From Sphingomonas nostoxanthinifaciens (lineage in GTDB: Bacteria > Pseudomonadota > Alphaproteobacteria > Sphingomonadales > Sphingomonadaceae), in contig NZ_CP082839.1 in the NCBI RefSeq assembly GCF_019930585.1, positions 2,228,001 through 2,292,000 of the forward strand: DNA of 64,000 bases, read 5' to 3'. Position 1 is the stretch's first letter. Every line of letters begins with the position of its first letter. Made by a program: the position numbers and the translations under genes. Below the pieces are notes generated by a model that worked only from the letters and a program-made list of their open reading frames with translations, searched no databases and had not been told where the DNA came from. Below are positions 19,498 through 29,160 of the stretch, piece by piece.

Positions 19498-19919
19498 AGC
19501 GCCGCGGCGCGCGTCTCGAACGCACCGATCATGCGGCGGAGCGCCGAGCCGAACATCTGCCCCGCAATCGCCTCGAAAATGCGGCTGCGAAAGGCGAAAT
19601 CGACCGAGAAATCGATCAGGCAGCCGCCCTGCCCGTCCGGCCGGAAACGCCATTCGTTGCGCAGGTGATCGAGCGGCCCGTCGACATAATCGACATGGAT
19701 GCTGTCGGCCCGCTGCTTCTGCACGCGCGAGGTGAAGCGCTCGCGCAGCGCCTTGAAGCCGACGATCAGGTCGGCGACCATCTCGGTCTCGCTGTCGGAA
19801 CGCACGCGCACCGCGGCCACCCACGGCAGAAACTCGGCATAACGGCCGACATCGGCGACCAGATCGAACATCTGCTCGGGCGAGTAAGGCAGCCGGCGCG
19901 TCTCGGAATGTTGCGGCAT
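19428..19919 (-). CDS. RatA/COQ10-family START-like protein
   Basis: A 163-residue protein of the polyketide cyclase/START family with the typical opening SETRRLPYSPEQMFDLVADV and the FEWRF-like stretch LRNEWRFRPDG. Members bind ubiquinone (COQ10) or, in E. coli RatA, interfere with 50S ribosomal subunits; in proteobacteria without a toxin partner the ubiquinone role is more likely. The gene lies near lipA in many alphaproteobacteria. The C-terminal Ser/Ala-rich tail is encoded by the part that overlaps pncC. Confidence 0.82.
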   Translation of the reverse strand: MPQHSETRRLPYSPEQMFDLVADVGRYAEFLPWVAAVRVRSDSETEMVADLIVGFKALRERFTSRVQKQRADSIHVDYVDGPLDHLRNEWRFRPDGQGGCLIDFSVDFAFRSRIFEAIAGQMFGSALRRMIGAFETRAAALYGVGMASESAEGSSSSSAHSAA

Positions 19920-20087
19920 CCTACCCTGCGCGCGCCTCGGTCATGGCAGCCGCCCCAGCCGCGCTCGTCACGCAAGCAGGCGCGCGCGCACCGAACGGGC
20001 GGTCGACCGACATGGCATGGGCGGTGGACATTCGCTTACTGCTCCGCGCGCCCAGGCCGCGGTGGATCCGCGGCGGCAGGCTTATGG

Positions 20088-20164
20088 TGGTGGTCCCGGC
20101 GCGATTCGAACGCGCGACCTTCGAATTAGGAATTCGCTGCTCTATCCTGCTGAGCTACGGAACC
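20088..20164 (-). tRNA. tRNA-Arg (anticodon CCT)
   Basis: Read on the minus strand, this 77-base gene folds into a full cloverleaf: acceptor GGTTCCG with CGGGACC, D-arm GCTC/GAGC, anticodon loop TTCCTAA, T-arm GCGCG-TTCGAAT-CGCGC, and an encoded CCA. Anticodon CCU reads AGG. The anticodon stem has one mismatch at its outer pair. A GC-rich hairpin (20056-20074) lies just downstream and may help end transcription. Confidence 0.95.
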
Positions 20165-20220
20165 AACGTGCCACGCTTTACCGATGGCCGCCCGTGCCCG
20201 CAACACGCCGCCGCACGGGC

Positions 20221-20688
20221 TCATTCGCGGATCGTACAGACGTCGACCCAGCGCTTCGCGACCAGTTCGGCCAGACGCCCCGGCGCGACCGCGACCGAGC
20301 TGGTGAGCGATCCTGCCGCCGGATAGACCAGATCGTAAGGCTGCAGCGACACATCGCAATAGACCGGCAGCGGCGTCGCCAGCCCGAACGGACATACGCC
20401 GCCGACCGGATGGCCGGTCGCCGCGAGCGTTTCCTCCGCCGGCAGCATGCGCGGGCGGCCGCCGAATGAAGCCTTGCACTTGGCATTGTCGATCCGGGCA
20501 TCGCCGCGCGTCACCACGAGCAGGATTTCGCCCTCGACCCGCAAGGCGAGCGTCTTCGCGATCCGGCCGGGCTCGACCCCGAGCGCGGCGGCCGCCTCGA
20601 TCACGGTGGCCGTGCTCGCCTCGGTCTCGATGATCGGCAAATCGGGCGCGTGCGCCGTCAGCCACGCGCGCACCGATGCGAGGCTCAA
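20221..20688 (-). CDS. YbaK/EbsC-type aminoacyl-tRNA deacylase
   Basis: A 155-residue YbaK-like editing protein. It has the conserved lysine in RIAKTLAL (Lys45), which corresponds to the catalytic lysine of the family, then the [11 protein letters not shown] and GGVCPFG segments. Such proteins hydrolyse mischarged tRNAs (for example Cys-tRNA-Pro). It appears to start at a TTG overlapping the lipA stop (TTGA, 20688); a GTG five codons later is an alternative, and neither has a strong ribosome-binding site. The tRNA-Arg gene is directly downstream. Confidence 0.85.
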   Translation of the reverse strand: MSLASVRAWLTAHAPDLPIIETEASTATVIEAAAALGVEPGRIAKTLALRVEGEILLVVTRGDARIDNAKCKASFGGRPRMLPAEETLAATGHPVGGVCPFGLATPLPVYCDVSLQPYDLVYPAAGSLTSSVAVAPGRLAELVAKRWVDVCTIRE

Positions 20689-21611
20689 GCCGGCACGCGC
20701 TCCAATTGCGCCTGGCGCGGGGCGCGCATCCGCTCGAAATCCTCGCCGGCATGGTAGCTCGACCGCGTCAGCGGCGAGGCGGCGACGAGCAGGAAGCCCT
20801 TCGCGCGCGCGATCGCGCCATAAGCGGCAAAGCTTTGTGGCGTCACGAAATCGGCGACCTTGGCATGCTTGGGCGTCGGCTGGAGATATTGACCCATCGT
20901 CAGGAAATCGATGCCGGCCGAGCGCATGTCGTCCATCACCTGATGGACTTCCAGCCGCTCCTCGCCCAGCCCGACCATGATGCCGGACTTGGTGAAGATC
21001 GACGGATCGAGCCGCTTCACGCTCTCCAACAGACGCAGCGAGGCATAGTAACGCGCGCCGGGCCGGATGGTCGGGTAAAGGCGCGGCACCGTCTCCAGAT
21101 TGTGATTGTAGACGTCGGGCCGCGCGGCGACGATCGCCTCGACCGCTGCCTCGTGCTTGTTGCGGAAGTCCGGCGTCAGGATCTCGATCGTCGTCTTGGG
21201 GGTCGAGCGACGCAGCGCCTCGATCACCTTCACGAACTGGCTGGCGCCGCCATCCTTCAGATCGTCACGATCGACCGAGGTGATGACGATATGCTCCAGC
21301 CCCAGCTCGGCGGCGGCGTCGGCCACATGCTGCGGCTCGAGCGGGTCGATCGCGCGCGGCATGCCGGTCTTGACGTTGCAGAAGGCGCAGGCGCGCGTGC
21401 AGGTGTCGCCGAGGATCATCACCGTGGCGTGTTTCTTGGTCCAGCACTCGCCGATGTTGGGGCAGGCCGCCTCCTCGCACACGGTGGCGAGGTTGAGCCG
21501 CCGCATCAGCTGGCGCGTCTCCTGGAAGGTCGCGCTGGTGGGGGCTTTCACCCGGATCCAGTCGGGCTTGCGCGCGCGCGGCGCGGGGCTTGCGGGAAGC
21601 GGCTCGGTCAT
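20685..21611 (-). CDS. lipA: lipoyl synthase
   Basis: A 308-residue radical-SAM enzyme that inserts two sulfurs into octanoyl chains on lipoyl domains. The auxiliary iron-sulfur cluster cysteines are C45, C50 and C56 ([12 protein letters not shown]), and the radical-SAM cysteines are C71, C75 and C78 (CTRACAFC). The C-terminal [10 protein letters not shown] motif supplies the serine ligand. The start at 21611 gives the normal N-terminus; the frame is open further upstream over the carbonic anhydrase start. It is transcribed divergently from the carbonic anhydrase gene, 65 bases apart. Confidence 0.97.
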   Translation of the reverse strand: MTEPLPASPAPRARKPDWIRVKAPTSATFQETRQLMRRLNLATVCEEAACPNIGECWTKKHATVMILGDTCTRACAFCNVKTGMPRAIDPLEPQHVADAAAELGLEHIVITSVDRDDLKDGGASQFVKVIEALRRSTPKTTIEILTPDFRNKHEAAVEAIVAARPDVYNHNLETVPRLYPTIRPGARYYASLRLLESVKRLDPSIFTKSGIMVGLGEERLEVHQVMDDMRSAGIDFLTMGQYLQPTPKHAKVADFVTPQSFAAYGAIARAKGFLLVAASPLTRSSYHAGEDFERMRAPRQAQLERVPA

Positions 21612-21676
21612 GGCGGCTAGATAGCGCGCGCCATGCCCGCTTGCCACCCCTCGCCACCACCAGCTACCACGCGCGC

Positions 21677-22324
21677 ATGACCGAGGACGATCCCGCCTTC
21701 GCGCCGCTGCTGGCCGGCTATCACCGCTTCCGCCGTAATGACTGGGCAAAGCAACGCGCGCGCTGGGCGGAGCTGGCCGAAGGGCAGCGGCCCTTCGCGC
21801 TCGTCATCGCCTGCTCGGACAGCCGTGTCGATCCGGCGCAGATCTTCGATTGTTCGCCGGGCGAGATCTTCGTCGTGCGCAACATCGCCAACCTCGTGCC
21901 GCCACTCGATCCGACCGAGGGCTATCATGGCGTGTCGGCGGCGATCGAGTTTGCGGTGACACAGCTCGAGGTCGCCGAGATCGTCGTCATGGGGCATGGC
22001 GGCTGTGGTGGCGTGCAGGCCTCGCTCACCCACGCCTTCCAGGGCGCGCCTCCGGGGCGCGGCGGCTATATCGCGCGCTGGACTTCGCTGCTCGACGCGC
22101 CGCGCGACCGCGTCGTCGAGCGCTGCGGCACTGGGCCCGAAGCGGCGCGCGCGCTGGAGCTCGAGTCGGTCAAGGTCAGCCTCGCCAATCTCCGCAGCTT
22201 CCCGAGCGTGCCCGAACGCGAGGCGGCCGGCACGCTGCGGCTGCGCGGCGCCTATTTCGCCATCGCCGACGGCGTGCTCCACCTGCTCGACGAGGCTACG
22301 GGCAGCTTCGCACCCGCCACCTGA
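21677..22324 (+). CDS. can: beta-class carbonic anhydrase
   Basis: A 215-residue beta-carbonic anhydrase that interconverts CO2 and bicarbonate in the cytoplasm. The zinc ligands are C46, H107 and C110 (in CSDSR and GHGGCGG), with the catalytic Asp48-Arg50 dyad. Length and motifs match the Can type. It is divergent from lipA. The start at 21677 is chosen over an upstream in-frame codon that lies inside the lipA coding region. Confidence 0.94.
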   Translation: MTEDDPAFAPLLAGYHRFRRNDWAKQRARWAELAEGQRPFALVIACSDSRVDPAQIFDCSPGEIFVVRNIANLVPPLDPTEGYHGVSAAIEFAVTQLEVAEIVVMGHGGCGGVQASLTHAFQGAPPGRGGYIARWTSLLDAPRDRVVERCGTGPEAARALELESVKVSLANLRSFPSVPEREAAGTLRLRGAYFAIADGVLHLLDEATGSFAPAT

Positions 22325-22392
22325 ACGCTTCGGGAGGAACGCGCCTTCGACGCTGACGTTGTCGCGGCATCGAAGTCGAGGAGAGCGTGACC

Positions 22393-22851
22393 ATGTCCCC
22401 CAAGCCTTTGCTCGCCCTGTTGCTGGCGGCGAGCCCCCTCGCCGCGCTGCAGGCGCAGAGCACCGACAATATCGGCCGCACGCCGCAGGAAGAGTATCAG
22501 CGCGGCTATGCCGCCACGCCGATGCCCGGCCAGGCCGCGGCCGACGCGCAGAGCCAGCCCGCCGTCCAGTCGCTCAACGCGCAGGCGGCCGGCGCCGCGC
22601 AAGCGCAGGCCGCAACCGCCGGCCAGCCCTCACCCGAAGCGCAGGCGCAATATGATGCCGATCGCGCCGCCTACATGGACGCACTCGCGAAGCACGACAT
22701 GGCAGTCGATCGCACCAACATCCGCTATGTCCGCCAGCAGCGTGCCTATGCCGACGCCATGGCGGTATGGCGCGTGCAGGTGATGGCTTGCAAGAAGGGC
22801 AAGCAGCGCGCGTGCGACATGCCGCCGCCCAACCCCGCCGATTATTATTGA
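22393..22851 (+). CDS. exported Ala/Gln-rich hypothetical protein
   Basis: A 152-residue protein with a signal peptide (MSPKPLLALLLAASPLAALQA), a low-complexity Ala/Gln-rich region (about 47-85), and a C-terminal part with charged helices and two cysteines (ACKKGKQRACDMPPP). GAGGAG lies nine bases before the ATG at 22393; a GTG two codons earlier is too close to it. I recognise no family. Confidence 0.6.
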   Translation: MSPKPLLALLLAASPLAALQAQSTDNIGRTPQEEYQRGYAATPMPGQAAADAQSQPAVQSLNAQAAGAAQAQAATAGQPSPEAQAQYDADRAAYMDALAKHDMAVDRTNIRYVRQQRAYADAMAVWRVQVMACKKGKQRACDMPPPNPADYY

Positions 22852-22916
22852 TCGCCGATGAATGCCCCGGGGGCGCGGCATTGGCCGCGTCTCGGGATCA
22901 TGTTAGCCTTCCCGTC

Positions 22917-23489
22917 ATGACCGAGCAGCAGCCGCTCAACATCACTCCGCTGCCATTGAAGCTGCGTGTCGAGGATTATTTGCTGCTCGACGCATCGGAT
23001 GCTTTCGCCGACTATGGCAAGACCGAGCTGATCGACGGGGAAATCTTCTTCATGAATGCGCAGCATCGGCCGCACGCCCGGCTGAAGTCGCGGCTTGCGG
23101 TTGCGTTGGATGCGGCGCTCGGGAAAATTGCGTCCCGGCTGGAGATGATGATCGAGCCGTCGGTCGCAATGCCGCCACATAGCGTGCCGGAGCCAGACAT
23201 CGTGCTGACCGCGGAACCGGAGGGGGACGGCCCCGTCCCGCTCGCGTCGGTTGCCTTGCTCGTCGAGATCGCTGACGCCACTTTGGCCAACGATCTGGGC
23301 AAGAAGGCTGCGCTTTACGCGCAGAATGGTGTGCCCGAATATTGGGTGGTCGACGTGGCAGCCCGTCGAGTCCACTTATTATGGTCGCCCGCTGATTCGG
23401 TGTTCCGGGAGCGGGCGGGGGTGGCATTCGGCGAGACGATCACCGCGATGACCATTGTCGGTCTGAGGGTAGAGACCGGATCGCTCTGA
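22917..23489 (+). CDS. Uma2-family (DUF820) putative endonuclease
   Basis: A 190-residue Uma2 protein with the PD-(D/E)XK-like residues in place: E37 (TELIDGEI), D94 (EPDIVL), E117 (LLVEIAD) and the KK pair at 129-130. The following YAQNGVPEYWVVD segment is a family hallmark. The function of Uma2 proteins is not established; they are widespread as single genes in environmental bacteria and variable between strains. It converges on the next gene with only 16 bases between them. Confidence 0.85.
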   Translation: MTEQQPLNITPLPLKLRVEDYLLLDASDAFADYGKTELIDGEIFFMNAQHRPHARLKSRLAVALDAALGKIASRLEMMIEPSVAMPPHSVPEPDIVLTAEPEGDGPVPLASVALLVEIADATLANDLGKKAALYAQNGVPEYWVVDVAARRVHLLWSPADSVFRERAGVAFGETITAMTIVGLRVETGSL

Positions 23490-23505
23490 CTCGGCGATCA
23501 CCGCG

Positions 23506-23910
23506 TTACTTGCTCGGTCGCCACCGATCAAAGAGCCGCTCCTGCAGCGCCTTGACGTGCGCATCGGCGCCGGCGCCCGTCCAGGGCCCTTGATAGCCTT
23601 GCGCCGCAGCGGCGATCCACCAGCCCTGTCCAGGCAGTCCGTCGCCTTCGCGAACGACCAGCACCGCCAGCCCGTCACCGTCCTCGGTCGCCTCGACCGC
23701 GTCGAGTGTCTTGCACAAAGCGCGCATCTTGGGGCGGGTGAAGCGGTGGCCGAGCAGGCCGAGCAGCTCGGAATAGCTCACTGTCCGCCGCGACCGCGCC
23801 GCCGCGATCAGCAGCCCGCGCACCCGCTCGACATCGGCGATCGCACCCGGCCCTTCGGAGGCCACGATGCCCTCGCGTTCGAGCCATTCGGCCAGCGTCT
23901 CGATGCTCAT
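23506..23910 (-). CDS. conserved hypothetical protein
   Basis: A 134-residue soluble protein without signal peptide or membrane segment. The middle (TVSYSELLGLLGHRF followed by RPKMRALCKTL) looks like a small helical, possibly winged-helix, unit, and the tail contains GQGWWIAAAAQGYQGPW. Similar short proteins occur in sphingomonads, sometimes mislabelled as ribose-phosphate pyrophosphokinase; I see no PRPP-synthase motif. It follows ettA on the same strand after 17 bases, so it may be co-transcribed. Confidence 0.6.
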   Translation of the reverse strand: MSIETLAEWLEREGIVASEGPGAIADVERVRGLLIAAARSRRTVSYSELLGLLGHRFTRPKMRALCKTLDAVEATEDGDGLAVLVVREGDGLPGQGWWIAAAAQGYQGPWTGAGADAHVKALQERLFDRWRPSK

Positions 23911-23927
23911 CGCGACGCCGCCCCGGA

Positions 23928-25607
<1,680 letters not shown>

Positions 25608-25707
25608 GTGGTCGAGACTCCGGATTTCAGTGCTGGCGAATTTGCGCCGGCCGATAGCCCGGCGGCCCAGCCTTGGCAAACATGGGGAGCGGGTTCAGGA
25701 CAGTCAA

Positions 25708-26142
25708 ATGCACACCAGCCCACTCCTCCTCGCCGCCGCCCTCCTCGCCGCGCCTGCGCTTGCCGCCGATGACGCCGCCGATCTGCGCGCCGCCGCCGCC
25801 GCGTTCGATCAGGCGCAGGTCCGCGGCGACCGCACGGCATTGGAGGCGATGATCGCGCCCGAATTCCTGTTCGTGCGCGGATCGGGCCGCGTCGGCGGCA
25901 AGCAGGATTTCATCGACGGCTTCACCGCACCGGGCGTCAAACTGGAGCCGTTGGTCGTCCACGACCCGCTCTTGCTGCGCGTTCAGTCCGATGTGGCTGT
26001 AATTGGGGGCGAAGCCTGGCTGAAAGGCAACGCCAATGGCCAGCCGTTCACCGAACATTTCCGCTTTTCCGACATGTTCGCCCGACGAGACGGCCATTGG
26101 CTGGTCGTCTATTCGCAAGTGACAGGGCTCCCCAGACAATGA
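25708..26142 (+). CDS. exported NTF2-like (DUF4440/SnoaL-type) protein
   Basis: A 144-residue protein with a signal peptide (MHTSPLLLAAALLAAPALA) and a single NTF2-like domain (AAFDQAQVRGDRTALEAM, then FRFSDMFARRDGHWLVVYSQ). DUF4440 domains bind small ligands, and the function of exported forms is unknown. The ATG at 25708 is the only start giving a signal peptide. Its stop overlaps the cupin gene as ATGA, so the two are coupled. Confidence 0.75.
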   Translation: MHTSPLLLAAALLAAPALAADDAADLRAAAAAFDQAQVRGDRTALEAMIAPEFLFVRGSGRVGGKQDFIDGFTAPGVKLEPLVVHDPLLLRVQSDVAVIGGEAWLKGNANGQPFTEHFRFSDMFARRDGHWLVVYSQVTGLPRQ

Positions 26143-26474
26143 TGGAAGCACGGGTGATCGGGTTGGCCGAGGCGATTGCGCCTTTGCCGCTTGCCGGCTC
26201 GACCCAATGGCCCGACGGCTCGTGGTTCAACACGCTGATGGACCGGCCGGGCCTGTCGGTGATGATCTTCGCGCCGCGCGGGGTCGATCGCCAGACGAGC
26301 CACGAGCGCGACGAAATCTATATCGGCGCGCGCGGCCACGCGACGCTGCAGATCGAGGGCAAGGCCCGCTCGTTCGGCGCGGGCCAGATCGCCTTCGTGC
26401 CACGGCTGGTGCAACACCGCTTCGTCACGATGAGCCCCGACTTCGCCGCCTGGGTGGTGTTCGTCGACGCCTGA
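26139..26474 (+). CDS. small cupin-domain protein
   Basis: A 111-residue single cupin. The two cupin motifs are recognisable (SHERDEIYIGARGHATL and FVPRLVQHRFVTM), with His/Glu residues able to bind a metal. There is no signal peptide, so it would act in the cytoplasm although its coupled upstream neighbour is exported. The substrate is unknown. Two adjacent ATG codons can serve as start; the first overlaps the upstream stop. Confidence 0.75.
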   Translation: MMEARVIGLAEAIAPLPLAGSTQWPDGSWFNTLMDRPGLSVMIFAPRGVDRQTSHERDEIYIGARGHATLQIEGKARSFGAGQIAFVPRLVQHRFVTMSPDFAAWVVFVDA

Positions 26475-26542
26475 GGCGTCGCATCGGCGCGCGCATGTAG
26501 ATTTCCGGTTCACGCGCGCTGCGCCGCGCGTCAAACGAGGGA

Positions 26543-27916
26543 ATGCGCGACCCTTTCTCGTCTGTGCCCCTGCGGCGCTGCCTCGGCACGGCGGGCGTGC
26601 TGTTTCTGACGCTATCGGTGGCGACACCCGCCTCGTCGGTGTTCGTGATCGTGCCGGGCATGCTGCAGGTGGCGGGCACCGGCGCGTTGTGGGCGCTCGC
26701 GCTGGCAGCGATCGTGTGCGTCGCCACCGCCTTCATCTACGCCGAACTGTCGTCGGCATGGCCGGCGGCCGGCGGCGAATATGTGATGGTGGCCCGCACG
26801 CTCGGGCCGCTCGCCGGCTTCGTGATGCTCGGCATCAACCTGTTCAACAATCTGCTCTTTCCGCCAGTCGCCGCGCTCGGCATCGCTGCGGTGGCGGGCG
26901 CTTTCTGGCCGGGGCTGCCCACCGTGCCGGTCGCGGTGGCGGCGATGGCGTTCGCGACGCTGCTTGGCATACTCAACGTGCGGGTGAACGCGCTCGTGAC
27001 CGGCATCTTCCTCGCGATCGAGGGGCTCACGCTGGCGATCGTCGCTGCACTGGGGCTGCTCCACCCTGGCCGCGCGTTCGACGGGATGCTGCTCCACCCG
27101 CTGATGCTCGCCGCCGGCCGGCTCGTGCCGGCGTCGGCCGGAGCGATCGGATTGGCGACGTCGATCGCGATCTTCGCGCTCAACGGCTATGGGGCGGCGG
27201 TCTATTTCGGCGAAGAGATGCACGACGCGCCACGCCGGATTGCGCGCACCATCCTGTTGGCGCTGGCGGCCACGCTCCTGCTCGAAGGCGGGCCGGTGAT
27301 CGCCGGACTGATCGGTGCGCGTGATCTTCCCGGATTTCTAACGGCGAACGACCCGTTCGGCCTGCTGGTGCGGGATTATGGCGGCTTGGGACTCGCGCGC
27401 TGGGTCGCGCTGGGTGTCGACATCGCGATCGTCAACGCGATCATCGCGGGCATCCTCGCCACCGCGCGCTTCCTCTACGCGACGGGGCGCGATCGCGCGT
27501 GGGGCCGTCGGGTCGATCCGTGGCTGGCAGCGGTCCATCCGTCCTTCGCATCGCCGGCGAAGGCAACCCTGTTCGCGGGCGCGGTGGGCATCGGCTGCTG
27601 CTTCGTCCCGCTCCGCTTTCTGCTCGTCCTGAGCGGCACGGGTCTGATCGCGATCTATGCGGGGATCGGCCTCGCCGTCGTGCGCGGGCGACAATCGGGC
27701 GCGACCGCGCATGCGCAGTATCGCATGCCACTCTTCCCGCTCGCACCGATCGTCGCGGGCGCGGCGCTTGCTTACGTGACGTGGCTGAACTGGCTCGATC
27801 CGGACGAGGGACGACCGGGGCTGATCGTCACCGGTGCGCAGATCGTCGGCTCGGCGGCTTATTATCTGCTTGTGCTGCGCCGGCGCGGCTGGACGGCGGG
27901 CGACGCGCCCACCTGA
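26543..27916 (+). CDS. APC-family amino acid permease
   Basis: A 457-residue inner-membrane transporter with about 12 helices. The first helix carries the unwound substrate-binding stretch typical of the amino acid-polyamine-organocation family (LTLSVATPASSVFVIVPG), followed by YAELSSAWPAAGGEYV and, in helix 6, SIAIFALNGYGAAVYFGEE. Substrate specificity cannot be judged. The gene stands alone and converges on the glycine-rich gene. Confidence 0.87.
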   Translation: MRDPFSSVPLRRCLGTAGVLFLTLSVATPASSVFVIVPGMLQVAGTGALWALALAAIVCVATAFIYAELSSAWPAAGGEYVMVARTLGPLAGFVMLGINLFNNLLFPPVAALGIAAVAGAFWPGLPTVPVAVAAMAFATLLGILNVRVNALVTGIFLAIEGLTLAIVAALGLLHPGRAFDGMLLHPLMLAAGRLVPASAGAIGLATSIAIFALNGYGAAVYFGEEMHDAPRRIARTILLALAATLLLEGGPVIAGLIGARDLPGFLTANDPFGLLVRDYGGLGLARWVALGVDIAIVNAIIAGILATARFLYATGRDRAWGRRVDPWLAAVHPSFASPAKATLFAGAVGIGCCFVPLRFLLVLSGTGLIAIYAGIGLAVVRGRQSGATAHAQYRMPLFPLAPIVAGAALAYVTWLNWLDPDEGRPGLIVTGAQIVGSAAYYLLVLRRRGWTAGDAPT

Positions 27917-27940
27917 ACCCAGCCGACACCGTGCCGCGTC

Positions 27941-28570
27941 TTAGTTACAGCGCGCGAGGTAGCGGCCGCTCGCCTGATCCCAGTACATCGGGCAATGCTC
28001 GCCGTCGGGCGCCTGCTGCTGGGCTGCCGGCGGGGCATAGCCGCCCTGATATCCCTGTGGCGCGGCGTAACCGCCCTGATAGCCCTGCGGTGCCGCATAG
28101 CCTCCCTGATAGGCAGGGGGCGGCGCGTCGGCGTCGGGGAACGGCGCGCTGTCCACCTCGGGATCGGCATAATAGCTCGGGCTCGCATAGGCGACCGGAT
28201 CGTCATAATAATCGTAATAGCCGCCGCCCCATCCGCCATAGGGATAGCCGCCCCAGCCATAGCCGCCGATCAGGCCAAGCCCGAACCCCGCACCAAAACC
28301 ATAGCCGTAGCCATAACCACCGCGATAGCCGCCCCAGCCGCCACCGCGGTAGCCGCCGCCACGATAGCCGCCATAACCACCGTGATAACCGCCGCCGTCG
28401 CCATGGAAGCCACCGCCGCCGCCGCCGCCGTGAAAGCCGCCACCACCACCGCCGCCGTGAAACCCGCCGCCTCCGCCGCCGCCATGGCCGCCGCCCCGCT
28501 GTGCTGCCACAGGCGCGACCAGCATCGCGGCCGCTGCGACCGCTCCGAGCAATTTACCGAACTTCTTCAT
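27941..28570 (-). CDS. exported glycine/tyrosine-rich repeat protein
   Basis: A 209-residue protein with a signal peptide (MKKFGKLLGAVAAAAMLVAPVAAQ) and extreme low complexity. It has three copies of a FHGGGGGGG unit, a Gly/Tyr/Trp-rich middle, three 10-residue YQGGYAAPQG-type repeats, and a C-terminal EHCPMYWDQASGRYL segment with two cysteines. It is probably a surface or periplasmic structural protein; glycine-rich exported proteins of this kind are common in sphingomonads but uncharacterised. The frame is open far upstream, but only the start at 28570 gives the signal peptide. Confidence 0.75.
   Translation of the reverse strand: MKKFGKLLGAVAAAAMLVAPVAAQRGGGHGGGGGGGFHGGGGGGGFHGGGGGGGFHGDGGGYHGGYGGYRGGGYRGGGWGGYRGGYGYGYGFGAGFGLGLIGGYGWGGYPYGGWGGGYYDYYDDPVAYASPSYYADPEVDSAPFPDADAPPPAYQGGYAAPQGYQGGYAAPQGYQGGYAPPAAQQQAPDGEHCPMYWDQASGRYLARCN
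28031..28113. repeat. 30-bp tandem repeat inside the glycine-rich gene
   Basis: Units begin at 28041, 28071 and 28101 (CCGCCCTGAT or CCTCCCTGAT plus 20 bases), with a partial unit before them. They encode a 10-residue Gly/Tyr/Gln repeat; copies differ mainly at third codon positions, so selection acts on the protein. Confidence 0.75.
28402..28490. repeat. 27-bp tandem repeat encoding Phe-His plus a seven-glycine run
   Basis: Three consecutive units of nine codons, rich in GCC/ACC on the plus strand, encode FHGGGGGGG on the minus strand. Copy number could vary by slippage. Confidence 0.7.
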
Positions 28571-28737
28571 CTCACGCGCTCCGCAACCGGCCCGCAATCG
28601 GGCAACCATGCTTCCTGATTCTGATATAGGTACGACGCGGCGGACGGTTAGGCGTTCCATTTCCGTTCGTCGCATCCAGGCGAAAGCACGCGCCGTATCA
28701 TCCGGGCTGGCGACCCGCGCCGAGGCCGAGCGCGCGC

Positions 28738-29160
28738 CTATCGCCTGAGGAAGGTCATCACGCTGCCGCTGCCATAGGTAATTGTCAGCACGTCGCCAGA
28801 AACCTTGACCGCCGCCGTCACCGGCTTGCCGCCATCCTCCGGGAAAGCGATCATCCGCTCGGGCTGTTCCCACAGGCCCGGGACGGCCGGCGCGTAGGAG
28901 TAGATCGCGACGTTGCCGCCCAGCGCCAGCGTATCGCCCTGGCGGGTGAAGCGGCCGGTCTCGGCAAAGGCGCGCTGCGCCTTGCCGTCGACCATGACGA
29001 GATAGGTGAGCGACCACATGTCGCCCTGCACCATCATCGCCCCGCGCAGCGGAAAGGCGACGCCCGATTTGGGCGTATAATCGCGTGCGACCCAGTTCCC
29101 CTCGATCGCGGCGGGCGTTGCGGCGGCGGCCAGCCCCGCCAGCAGCAGCGCGCCGATCAT
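28738..29160 (-). CDS. exported hypothetical protein coupled to an amidohydrolase gene
   Basis: A 140-residue protein with a short signal peptide (MIGALLLAGLAAAATPAA) and a beta-rich mature part (IEGNWVARDY, GNVAIYSY, VLTITYGSGSVMTF), suggestive of a small lipocalin-like or beta-barrel fold. It starts inside the stop of the upstream amidohydrolase gene (ATGA), so the two are probably made together and both exported. No function can be assigned. Confidence 0.6.
   Translation of the reverse strand: MIGALLLAGLAAAATPAAIEGNWVARDYTPKSGVAFPLRGAMMVQGDMWSLTYLVMVDGKAQRAFAETGRFTRQGDTLALGGNVAIYSYAPAVPGLWEQPERMIAFPEDGGKPVTAAVKVSGDVLTITYGSGSVMTFLRR

Noticed and set aside
28031..28490. Regular repeats that could suggest a CRISPR array
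   Set aside because: The units are contiguous, in frame and encode a glycine-rich protein with a signal peptide; there are no unique spacers and no cas genes.
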